Assembly: GCA_029465975.1 (NCBI GenBank)
Contig: CM055730.1
Coordinates: 9,298,300 to 9,362,299, forward strand
Reading direction: 5' to 3'
Length of the DNA: 64,000 nucleotides
DNA from: Dallia pectoralis
Taxonomy: Eukaryota > Chordata > Actinopteri > Esociformes > Umbridae
Of the stretch, positions 45,501 to 57,959 are shown one piece after another. Both the position numbers and the translations under genes were made by a program. The notes below the pieces were generated by a model that worked only from the letters and a program-made list of their open reading frames with translations, was not told the origin of the DNA and ran no database searches. Numbering within the stretch: the first letter of the stretch is position 1; every line of letters begins with the position of its first letter.

Positions 45501-47311
45501 CGTTATCCAAACCGTCTTATGCTCACACGGCGTATGCAGGCTGAGGCTCGGTATGCAAACTACATGGTCTACACATGACATGGCTAGGAACAAATCCCAG
45601 ACGCCACGTCATACTCCCACAACAGTCCGTTTACTTTATTTACATCACAAACAGGTAGGGGATGTTTATGTTAGGATGTATGGAAGTGAGTGACATGTCT
45701 GCTGTATTGTGCTGTTACATTTGAGGATATCTTTTTTCTACTGTGTTCTACCTCAACAACCGTGTCATTTTTGTGAGAAAATGTACAGATTTTTTTTAAC
45801 ACTTTATTGACTTATGGATATTTAGAAAAATTTTCTCCATGATAAAATAACATTTAGGGAAATTCGTTTTTTAAGGCCACAACTGCTCAAATCTATGGTG
45901 ATCGATCTATAAAACGTAATTTGTGTGATATGATAAATATTCTGGATTTACATACAAAATGACACGTACTGCTACATTTTATGAGGTACTATAAGTGTTT
46001 GATTAGCATAGTAAATAATTGTATTTAATAAACATAGATCTCTCCACACTCATCTGCCATGTATATATCTTTATCAAACTTTGGTAACAAGACCTGTTTT
46101 AATTGCGTTTTTCACTTAGTACTTTTTACAACGCCTTTAAAATAACATCAACAGTATTCAATAACATTGAAATGAAACAGAACATCTATTAGTTGTCATG
46201 TACATTTCTAAGTGGTTTTACGATGTGAAAAGCACTTACACGACCCACCTCCGCCGTAATATTTTGGAGTGGCTTGGAGATGGGTGACATATGCTTATCT
46301 TACCCTCTCCTGTACTCCTTGTCTCTCTTTTTCTCACCTCATTGCTTCACTTTCTTTTTCTCTCTTCCGTCTCATACCCTAAAACGTACAGCACCCAAAC
46401 GAATCCCTATAGGTTTTAGCTCAGCCAGTTACCGCCGTCTTGTGGGCTACAGGAGGCCGTTGTTTTAATCAGTCAGTCCCCGCCGGCCCTGTCATCCATG
46501 AGTGAGAAAGCAGAAGGCATGTAAATGTACATTCCTACTACATTCCACTCTAACGTAATTGATTGATGCAGTGTTCAGCCCGTTTCAGTGTTTAGCAAGC
46601 TCTGACTGAGCAGACCTGAGCTCTGTATAGATACGCAGCTCTGTAACAATAGAAGGAAGTGCAATGCTCATGTCTGCCTTTCTACATCCACCCTCTGGCT
46701 GTAGGTCTCTATGAAAAGAAAAAACAAACACCAGTCAATGTTTGACCCTTAACTATGGTCCTAAATTAATCATTTTTCCTCCAAACAGCTCGTAATTCAA
46801 CCCGATCGATCTCGGAGAAGGAACAATGAAGGATATGTTCCTGTAGTGCCCTGGTGTTGTTAGAATGACATTTACAGAGGAAATGTTAAAGCACAGCGAG
46901 CCAGAGTGCATAATGGGCTTCTCTTCCAGTTCACTATTTATTTACCGAGTTAAATACTTAAGTAAAGGACGTCACGACTTAAAGGAAATAGGCTGTCATG
47001 TTGATGGAGACACCACACTGGCTGCTGGGAGCAACACAGCAATTTCTTGGGAAGATGTTTACCTGTGTACTGTGTGTGTATGTGTGTGTGCGCGTGCGTG
47101 TGTGTGTGTGTGTGCGTTTGTGTGTGTGGTTCCTGGCAACTGTGTTTATGTGAAACTAATGCTGTAAACTGTCCTCCAAAGCTGTGGCCAGATGAACTCA
47201 ACTCAGCCTTTCGTTTCAATTCCAAATGACCGTCCAGTCAGAACAGATGTTTTATTGATACAGAAACAGTACATCAGCATGAAAAAGACTGGAAAACATC
47301 TGTCCGCACAT

Positions 47312-47353
<42 letters not shown>

Positions 47354-50300
47354 CACACATGTTCACTCGACTGTGTTTTCCACAGCAGTTTTAAAATAAC
47401 ATGGTCTTGTGTGGGAGGCAGTAAGGAGGAGAAGCACATTAAGTCACATCTCTCCTTCTACACTGCTACATTCCACCCCCACACAGAGACCATGAACATG
47501 TGTCATTCCCAGTGTCGTAGATCACAGCCTTACATCCCCTGGTAGTGGAATATATATACAAACACACACCTGCCGGACCAAGGCCGTCTGGAGACTACAG
47601 CTGCCTGAGTAATGTGTCACGCAGGGCAGAGGTTTAGGTAGCGGTCCCAGGGGGTAGTGGAGAGTCTGGACACCTGACCTCACTTCCTCTGGGTCACAGA
47701 CAATCCTTCGTCCCCTAAACCAATGGTGCAGTCTCAGACGTGGTTCGTTCGTAGACGTCCCCCGTGAGAACGGTTGATAAACGGTACAGTGCCCTCTAGA
47801 TTTATTACCCCGCATGAATAAAGAATAACAAAAAGTATGTGAAAGAATATAAGATTTATTTTTGTCTGCTTGATCTTTCAGTCAATATATAGGATGAATC
47901 TATTTCTATCGAAGACATGCATATTATTTGTAACGATTGTCAGAACTTCTAGGAATTCTCATGGACCGCTCATAATAGAAGTGGTCTTCCGTGACTTCAG
48001 GTTTTAACGGAGTATCAATATGAAGTTGCACACATGCCAAAGTTCTTCGGTCGTCTATCAACATGAGGAAGTTCAGGCAACATACAAACGAAATGAGACA
48101 AAAGGCTGTTGACCTTCATGAATTAGACAAAGACTTAAAAAAAGCATAAGAATGTGCTACATGCCTGAAAACACCTCCCCTATAATGGCAATTTTTTTTA
48201 CATTTAAATGAATTGAAGCTTTGATATACGTGCCTGGAATAAGTACCAACCTCCACGGATCACAGTTAGTTACTCTCACCAAGACGAGGCATCCGATCAT
48301 AAAACTTGGTTCCGATCAGTTCTAGTGAGAATGTAGTTTAGCAAACTCCAAACGTTAGCTCCATAGATTTGTTGTGAGAACAATTAACCCACTAGCTGGC
48401 TCGAGTGTGGACGTGAGCAGGTTGCTTAGTAACTCCAGTCCCAGGCTCGGCTTCGGCCTTATCCTTTCCTCCAGGGAGAGGGAGGCCATTAGTCATTCTG
48501 GTCCAGGCAGAGACACAATGGTCTGGGCCTTTTACCCAGTGCTCAGCCCCCTCTCACACACCCTGCAGATAAGACAGCTTCCGGGACCTTGGATGGGGAC
48601 TTGGCCCCCGTAGATACAGTCTGAAATTACATATCAAAGCATCTGGCAACCCTTCCTGTCTGATTCGGACAAGTTGGCCCCCTAATTATAATCTCAGATA
48701 CACCCCGATATGCAGTGTGTGCTTTCACTGTGGAACATTGCCTGAGGTAGTGTCGGCCTGTCCAACACATGAGCCTCAGGAGAGCTTTGGGGACTCTTTT
48801 GGGAAGGAGAGGTGGGCTAAAGAGGTGATTTTCTACTGATTGTGCACATGATGGTGGTCAAGAATGGCCTAAATTTGAATAATTGCCTAAATTTGAATAA
48901 TTGCATAAAAAAAGACTGTAATTACAGGCTGAAATAGCTAACTTGTTGTTCACATATTTAGGCTATCTTTTACCTCACATCTTGTATGGAATTTGAAAGA
49001 AACCATTGATAAACTACATTAAGTCCAGAGGTTTAGTATACTGAGAAAAACTCAAACCAAGTGGGACTAAAATGACAAAATTAACACTGTTATTCAGTTT
49101 GGCTACATATCAATATCATTCATCTTGATCGGCAAAGATGTTCAGTATTTAAAGTGAATATTGTTAAAGACGTCTGGGAGTTAACATTATATATTTGACG
49201 TTTAATACCGCTTGCTTGCTTTATACAGAGAATATTTCAGTAGTGTCAAATGAAATGTTCTTGTAGGATTATTTAAGGTACAGGTGTCACTCATGATTTG
49301 GAGGGGTTTCTCTTCTATGCTGCACTTGATTGATTCATCAAAGTCACTAATTAGTTTAGCAGTTAGAACTCCTCTCATATGGTTGTCCAGGTATTAGATA
49401 CCTCCTATTGAAAGGAAACCCTCAAATGATTGGTCTTTCACTTTGCTTAACAATGAGGTTTTATGTTTCCAAAGGGGAAAACACTTTTAGGAGAGCTTTT
49501 GGGAGTTAGATGGTTTTATCACTCAAACATGTCTTTCAGGCAAATCTGCCCTGAAGACAGAAATGAACTTGATTGCTTGACTAAATGGCGAGGGCTGAGC
49601 TTACGTTCCAACTGTGAAATCACGTTTAATTTTTGAATGGTTAGGGTAGGGGTTATGTTTAGTGTTAAGTAAGGATTAAGGTTAGGGTATAGGTTAAGAG
49701 ATGACCAGCACTAACCTTGGTCAAATGTCTACTTAGAGCATTCATGCGTTTCAGAAGCTCCGCCCACTTAGTCAACCATCAATAATTCCTGCTATCAGGG
49801 AAGATTTGCATCCAACAAATGTTTGAGTAAGTAATGCTTGAACTTATTGATTTTGAATCAGTAAGTTTTTCAGATGGTTCATTGGGGAATGATTACAATT
49901 ACTTCCTCTGGCATATACATCAAATAACATATAGAGGTTTCTCCAAAGTTTCAATCTGAAGAACCGTTCAGGAACCTTTTCCAATCCGGGTATGCGTCTG
50001 TCCTTAGACATTGCATCCTAAATTCACACTGAAAGATAATTAATGCAAAGTTAGTTTACTAGGCTATTAATGTGCAGTTTGCTGCAGTAACCCGGAAAAG
50101 GCATTAAATAAATATGTGCTAAGCATTCCTGCTACAATCTACAATTCGATCACATCATAAGTGCTATAGTCTCTATCCGCTTCCTGTTAAGGCTAAAGGC
50201 TGATTTACATTATGTAAATGCTACCCTACTGGAATGGAATCCAACTCATCTCCTGGTTTACATGTTACTGTAACTGTAAAGGTTACTGTAACAGTTACTG

Positions 50301-51843
50301 TATGTGGTGCTGTTCCTTGTACTTCTGAAGAAGGCAGGGCTTTCTACTGTAGAACATTATGTGTATTTAATAATCTGCCAATTCACCGAACAAAGCCAAA
50401 CTCTGTCTTATTCTTAAAAGATGAAGACTTCTCTTCTCAGTGTCGGACCTGTGGTCACGTGTGGTTTGGTCCAGGGGCGTGACGTTGAACAGAAATGCAC
50501 TGTACTCACAACCCAGTCTGTCTTATTTCTGCCAGGCTCCACTCCACTGAAAAAATGTTTCACTTGTACTCCTCCTTAGTGGGCGACTGGCATAATGCTG
50601 GGTTTTCTTCACAATACTCGAATATCTTTTTGAGAGAGTATCGTTTGGCACACGCCTTGGGCATGTGCTGTGAGAGACAGCTTCATGGGGTATACAGTAC
50701 TCTGACTTGTCTCAGAATGGACAGTTAGTGGTCTGTTGATGGCCCTTTGATAATGTGAGGGCTGCGTTTGCCAAGGTGGGCGGAGCTATCTTCTATCTGG
50801 TTGACCCCAATCATAGGTAAATGTGGACAGGGTCACAGTGTCTCCTGACACCCCCTGTCTCTGTCTCCATTATCTCTGCCACAATGGTCAATATGTCCAG
50901 GGGAGGTTAGGGTCAGTCTGTTTGTCTGGTATATATTCTCATCTAATCTGTCTTTCTGTTCACCATATAGGCATGTTCCCTCTAATATTGTAGTCTCTCT
51001 CGTACCTCAGTTTATTTCTCCCTCTCCTCTCTGTCCCCCATTGTCTCTCTCTCGCTTCAGAAGGACCCAAGACTTGGCCTAAGAACTCTTACTGCTGCTG
51101 TCTCTGTCCACCTGGACATATTGCCTGCATGGCAAAATCCTGACTAGTTAACTGTAAGGTTTTCGATAGGCTTACCAGGTAACCTAAAGCCACAACAAAG
51201 TGACATTATTTAATGGGTCATTACAATAAACACACAACCCTTGACTAAGAGAACGCCCTAGCAAACGGCAATATATTAACTGTACTGTAACATAATGCAC
51301 TGTGATCTGTAATAGTGGCCCAGTTTCACAAAGGTTTTTCCACCTGGACAAGCATTTTATTTAGAAGTATTTTTTTATGAAGGCTCTAATTAGCTGGATT
51401 CAGAGTGAAGGGTTACTTTCAGGCAGCTCTGACATCCTGAGCTACCAGTCTGACCTCCATCTGCCCTCCTCTAATCATGATGGAGATGTATCGGTGTATC
51501 AGTGTCACATTCACTACAGACCGCCTCCTGGACACATGAGGGTCTTGGGGTTTGTTAGAGACCGGAAACAGGCTCTTCCGCCCCGTAAACACCGAGCTGA
51601 GCTCCGGCAGTAGGTCCGGCTGTGGCATGAGAGCACCACTGATAACAGCCATTCCACTTTCCCTATACTAGACCATTAAAGCACTAAGCTCTATTTGGAT
51701 AACCATTATTTGGATAACATCGCTGTTAATGATCTAACAACTCTTCATCGCCGTAATTGTTTTTACGGTGCAAGGTGGATATTGCACATCGGAAATATAA
51801 AGGAAGAACCAATTGATTAGTTTCGGATTTTTATTGAAATTAA

Positions 51844-51985
<142 letters not shown>

Positions 51986-52888
51986 GCAATCTGCAGTAAT
52001 AACACCATTAGCAGGGTGCTTCAGTGAACCATAACGCTTAGCTGGCCATGGAGGGCAGAGGCCGCTGACAAGATAATAGCTGTTAACACACATGGGTCTA
52101 AACAAGGTTAACACGACTGAATTCGATAGGACATCAGAAAAAATGTCATTACGCAACACTAAAATAGGCATAAATAATAAAGGATTGTTTTTTTCTTTGA
52201 TCCATGGGCAAATTAATACTTTTGTTCACGATATTGATATTTAAATGTTGAAATAATAATATGCCAGTACCAAAAAGTACAAAAAAATGATAAACCGTCA
52301 CTGTATCTTTTACAGTCAAATCATACCGACTCATCGGATTTGTAGCTTTGATATACCTCCACACCATCTCTCAACAGATTGGGCATGCACACACATTATC
52401 CCAAATGTTATTTGACATAGCTTGTAAAAGTGAAGTATACTTTTGCAAATAAACAGACCTTTGGCTCACCCGGTCGTTGTTTAGCCAGTCAATAAATCTA
52501 ACTAAATGCATTTGTAAATTATCGGTGTCCCTATACAGTTGGCTAAATAACCATAAACATGGTCTGTTTCAGAATGCGCCACGTTTTTCCTTGCAGTGTA
52601 GCCACATCACAGTTATAGCGAATATAAGCAACTCAAATTGAAGACTTTGTTTTGGGAAACAGAAGTGCACAGATGATGTTTATAGCCCCCACATCCCCCT
52701 CTCTATCTCTCTCCAGTGTGTCTCACTCTCTCATCCCTTGTCCTCCTTTCCTATTCCCTCTCTCCATCTCTCAATCGGGCCATTTTAAAGACATACATCT
52801 TGAGGGGCCGGGGGAGACGCTCCTCTAATCTAAACAGCACTCTGCTGATGGCGAGCGGATGAGATTATGTCTTGTCTTTCTCTCCGAA

Positions 52889-53010
52889 CGGTTTAGGCGC
52901 TACCGGGGCTTTTGTCCCTGCATGGCGCCTGTTCTGGGGCAATGTAGACAGGCGACAAGAGAAGTGGAGAGTAGAGGTGTTGCCTACAATCACAACAGTG
53001 GATCTTCCAG
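52889..53010. repeat. 121-bp dispersed repeat, copy B, followed by a long GT tract
   Basis: Matches 39883-40003 from CGGTTTAGGCGCTACC to GTGGATCTTCCAG. The GT tract that follows runs from 53011 to about 53195. No tRNA-like promoter boxes are obvious. Confidence 0.8.
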
Positions 53011-53195
<185 letters not shown>

Positions 53196-55319
53196 CCTAT
53201 GGGGGCCAATGGATCATCGTCTTGATTGATTCTTACATTGTTATACAGGCCGCTTTCCTGCATATTTTAGAAAGCAGATGGGAAAAGCATTAAGATAATA
53301 CATATAGTGCGCGCTCTGTTGTTCTGTCAGAGGAGCCCATATCGACATATCATGATGCAGTTCAGTTCTAGATCCTAACAACATAAATCAGTGTTGGTCC
53401 AAAACTATTTTTTTGTTTTAGCTTTGTACCTCCATGTTTGAACTAATACATTATAAGCCAAACAAAACCCAAACAAATATGAATGATATGGCGTATATGG
53501 TCCTATTTCTGAGTTTGTTTACGTAAAATGGGTTTGGTCACATCATCTCAGGCCAATTATATTTTTCATATCGGTATAGGTTAAAACTAAACATGAATGT
53601 ATAGCTGCAAAGGGAAATAATTAGAAGCAAATACTGTGAATGGCCTATTGGGCCATATATCATGTTTATAATTGTTATGGTCCCGACTGTTATCGATACA
53701 GATCCTTATCCATTACTGCTGGGCCATATGTGCCATTATCATATTTGAACACAATTGTGTGACAGAAAAAAACCTTAGTAATATTGTTGTCGATCCAGAA
53801 TTTATATGTTTATGTTTAGGGAAAATGTTTCCATTTTGCTCTTTAACATTGAGTTGTTGCTATGAATACTTGATATTTTGGAAACGGTAAAATATTAAAT
53901 TACTTTTTATTGGAAATGTATTGATGAATTGTTCGTAAAATTAACAATAACAGTACGATATAATAATGCGGCCGGTACAATAATCTTTAGTTTCCCGATC
54001 TACGGAAACATAGATTTTTTAGGACTGTAGAATTATTTTTATCTAACAAGATAAAATGTCTAATAGACATATATTCATATTCACTTATTAATTTATTCAC
54101 TTTTTACACTAAAATAAGTATTGACAAATTAATTTAAAAAAATACATGTTGACCAAACAGACCAGCAAGCATAAACGCTGTATGCAAGATTCGATGTTTA
54201 ATTCTTTATAGAGATGTGGATAGATAGTTAGATAGTTAGACATATGTTTTATTATTGAGAAATTCTGTCAGGGTGAGGATAATATATTTTTCTAAATCAA
54301 ATAACATGGAACAACTTACAATCGTCTTTATAAATTCCTCCAACTTCCCTTTTAATTTATTTTTCATACTTATGGCTTCCAAAGGCAAATATGAATGTAA
54401 TCAACCTTTCTGCAGTGTGTGTTGCGTATACAGACAGCCTGGCTTTAATTCATGCCCTTATTAATTCTATTCAATTTACATAAATTGGATACACTTGGGT
54501 ATTATTTACCAGTTTCAATCAGAATCCAATGTTTGGAAATTAGGCTAATTGAAAGCAAACGCCGTTCACCCTAAAAAAGCGAATAAAAAACTTAACGGAT
54601 GATCTGTGCTTTCATCCAATCTCTTTATATTAATGCTGGTGGAATAGGCCTACATTTTTCACGACTTAATCCGGAAACAGAGGTGAGATGTCCCCTCTCT
54701 TATGGTTTCAATTATCTTATCCGCGGTTTGAAAAGAGGGAAATAACATGTGGATTATCTAATAGTATGTAAGTGAGTAGAGAGAAGGGGAGGTGGAATCG
54801 GAAACGCGACAGATAACATGTGTCGTTTCTATCAATAGGTTAGTCCTCACCATGCTTATCAGCTGATACAGGACCTTTTATTAGCCTGTTAAACCAGTCA
54901 AAAAGAAAACACTGATGTGTGTCTCTCTCTAAAGCGCACACTGCTCACACCCATACCGAAAAGTTATTCCTCGACAAATATTGAGCAAGTCCACAACTTT
55001 ATTTTTTGTTTTACTCGGGTACTGCTTTTTTAAACAAGTCAATAGTGTTTATACACACCACAAACCAACATATATATATGTGATGAAACAGGTCGCCTAC
55101 CTGTCAAAAACAATGGAGGCACACAGATGATTTCTATGTCGAAATGAACATATTTTATCGTCGTAGGATGCCTATAGCATGCAATATTTCATGTTACTCC
55201 ATAATCTCTAAATGTTAAATAGGGCACACAGAGAAGAGATTGCTCCCTCGCGTCATGCGTATCGCCCATCCCATTTTCACCAGACGTCACCGGAACCGAG
55301 AGATGCGTCTGGGTCCTCC

Positions 55320-55475
55320 AACCAGACACTGTCTCACCCAATCATCCAACCAAACAGACACTGTCTCACCCAATCAATCCAACCAAACAGACACTGTCTC
55401 ACGCAATCACCCAACCAAACAGACACTGTCTCACCCAATCACCTAACCAAACAGAAACGGTCTCACCCAATCACC
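55320..55475 (+). repeat. 31-bp minisatellite carrying CCAAT boxes, upstream of nkx2-3
   Basis: The unit is CCAACCAAACAGACACTGTC plus TCACCCAATCA, in about five copies. Four contain CACCCAATCA (a CCAAT-box core) and one has CGCAATCA. It lies roughly 320-470 bp upstream of the nkx2-3 start codon. Confidence 0.85.
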
Positions 55476-55792
55476 CAGCGAGCTGAACACACTCAGCAGC
55501 AGAGGCAGAGAGAGAGAGCAGACAGATGAAAGCTGTCACTTCACGAAACAAGACAGTCCTCCTCCGCGCTACTCTGCGAATAACAAAGCGGAAGGCGAGG
55601 CACTATAGGCGACTTTACCACTGTCGCTGTGTTTTCCTTTTCTTCCCCTTAGAGACAAATATACCCCCATTTTGGATCGGTGTACTTTTAAATACCGCCT
55701 AAACAAACACTTGCTTGGGAAGTTCTGCATGCTGGGTGAGCTGCTTCACCGATGGACTATAATTCCTTCTTCGTGTGAACAAGTTAAAGCTG

Positions 55793-57630
55793 ATGATAAT
55801 GCTTCATCATAGCGCAGTGATTTCTTCCTCCACCACGCCGTTCTCAGTTAAGGACATACTGAAGTTGGAGCTTCAACAGCAGTCTCAGCAGCGGCTCGCC
55901 TTCCATGTCGGACCGCACCATGAACGCTTTCACCCGGATCCCCACCAGCACCATTTCGCCCTCCAGTCACCCCCGTCGTGTATGCTGGCGGACGGGGACA
56001 GGGACAGTCCGATCCCTGGGCTCTCGGAGGTAGAGGAGAGGATGTCCTACCTCAGTAGTCTGACTGTGCCCGACCGGCCGATGGAGACTGATTTGGCCGG
56101 GGAGATGTTCAGTTCCCCGGTGTTGCAGGAACACTTAGCCGACACCAGTCTGGAGGTTAAACAAGAGGACATAGACAAAAGTGGGTGATTTGTTACCATA
56201 ATACACTGTGTCCTAACCATTTAATTACAACGTGTTATATTATTGGGTAATTGGCGTGTATATTAAATTGTATTATAGGACTCGACAAGACTTTACACAC
56301 ATGCATGTATTTCCTAACAACTTACGTTTAATGATTATCTACAGTCAATCGTACTCAATAGAAAGGGATGGCTTGTAAATGTCTTGTTTGAAAGTAATGC
56401 CTTTTAAAATAATGAAGGACATACAGAATAGTTTTTTAGAGACGACAACACTTGCACTTTAATAAGTAGTGCACGCAGAATCACTTGATATGGATGTGTT
56501 TTGGATGTGGTTGGGTTTTGAATATTTTTTTATTATTGTTATGTAATACACTGAAAGGAATATTACGACTATATACATATATATATATATATTTATATTC
56601 AGACATATTTGCATAAACAGTATAGGCCAAATTGTCACAATTGGGCATATTGCTTTATTTTGTATTTTAAATGTAACACGAGGCTACATGAAAACGTTGT
56701 TTTGTTCTCGCGACAACCCCCCAGGCGCTTTTCGAGAGTTGAATATTTGTTTAGCCCATTACAAATCACAGAGTACATGACAACATCAATATTAAAAAAA
56801 AAATGTTTCAGGTAGTAACTTATATTCGGTAATTAAATATACTCTATTCTGGTGCAGACAGTTGAATTAGTATTTAGTTAATAAGACAGTTCCAGAATTG
56901 TTTGTGTGTGTAGGCCTATAGAATGACAATACATCTGTCATCGAGGTGAGAGGACTAAAATAGCCTTATGCTGTCTTCCTCTCTAGAATTGTGCAGCGCA
57001 ATGGGGGCAAGAGACTGCGATGTGTCCGCGCAGGCGCACTCGGACTCCGAGAGACCTCCAAAACAGCAGAGGACACGGCGGAAACCGCGCGTGCTCTTCT
57101 CCCAGGCGCAGGTGTTTGAGCTTGAACGGCGCTTCAAGCAGCAGCGGTACCTTTCTGCGCCCGAACGCGAACACCTGGCAAACACCCTAAAGCTGACCTC
57201 CACGCAGGTCAAAATCTGGTTCCAGAACAGGAGGTATAAGTGTAAACGGCAGCGACAGGACAAGACACTGGAGATGGCTGGGCACCCTCATCACCCGCCC
57301 CCACCTAGGAGGGTGGCAGTCCCGGTGCTGGTGCGGGATGGGAAACCCTGCCTGTCTGGATCTCAGAACTGTGCATCATACACGGTTGGAGCTGCCAGCC
57401 CCTATAGTTATAACGGCTACCCGGTTTATACCTACAATAATCCGGTTTATACTAACACTTACTCGTGCACATACGCTAGCCTGCCTTCTCTTGCCCCGAA
57501 CACTACTGCTAATACTTTTATGAATATGGGTCTGGGGAACCTGGGTGCGTCGCAGTCTCAGGCCCAAACACCGCAGGCATCAAACGTCACAGGTTGCCAA
57601 GGAACTCTACAGGGCATTCGGGCCTGGTAG
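55793..57630 (+). CDS. nkx2-3: NK2-class homeobox transcription factor Nkx2-3, two coding exons
   Basis: Exons 55793-56180 and 56987-57630 join in phase at a split lysine codon and give 343 residues. The order is: TN/eh1-like motif TPFSVKDILKLE near the N-terminus (co-repressor binding), a Gln/His-rich stretch, an acidic linker, the homeodomain at about residues 159-218 (RRKPRVLFSQAQVFELERRF, QVKIWFQNRRYKCKRQRQ), the NK2-specific domain RRVAVPVLVRDGKPC, a Tyr/Asn-rich tail, and a QGTLQGIRAW end. The Tyr in RRYKCK (homeodomain position 54) is diagnostic of the NK2 class. NKX2-3 acts in pharyngeal and gut mesoderm, spleen and vascular development. The C-terminus and the got1 neighbour favour nkx2-3 over nkx2-5 or nkx2-7. 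The start could instead be the ATG at 55799. Confidence 0.94.
56181..56986 (+). other. nkx2-3 intron
   Basis: 806 bp, AT-rich, with donor AAAA|GTGGGT and acceptor CCTCTCTAG. A short TA/AT tract lies near 56575-56595. No other feature is seen. Confidence 0.9.
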
Positions 57631-57946
57631 CTGAATGGATGTACTTATAATCAGTTAAAGTCAATGCTCGAGAGTTTATTAAGTTTATCCCACAGCCAAC
57701 TATATTTGTCCCATGGTGCGCCATCTGCCATGTTGGGATTCGTCTTGTACGATGAGATGGGCTTTTCCAAAAGTATTTTGACTACTCCAGTGTTACTCTT
57801 AAATATTGATATATGCAGACGGCTTAAACGCTCGTGCCCGTGATATGTCAATAATTGGTGAAAAGTGGTCCAGTCTTTACTTCAAATATTACTTTGAGTG
57901 TAGCTTACAGCAATGAAACTATAGAAAACCAAAGAGAAAATCCCTC

Positions 57947-57952
57947 AATAAA
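57947..57952 (+). terminator. candidate polyadenylation signal of nkx2-3
   Basis: AATAAA lies 317 bp after the stop codon in AT-rich sequence. Another AATAAA-like element occurs near 58129, so the true cleavage site is uncertain. Confidence 0.45.
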
Positions 57953-57959
57953 GCATAAA

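Noticed and set aside
47522..48613. Frames of 80-97 codons in the got1/nkx2-3 gap
   Set aside because: Length is within chance expectation and there is no family resemblance.
49640..49700. GGTTAGGG-like sequence as an interstitial telomere repeat
   Set aside because: Only scattered GTTAGGG motifs with irregular spacing; not a tandem TTAGGG tract.
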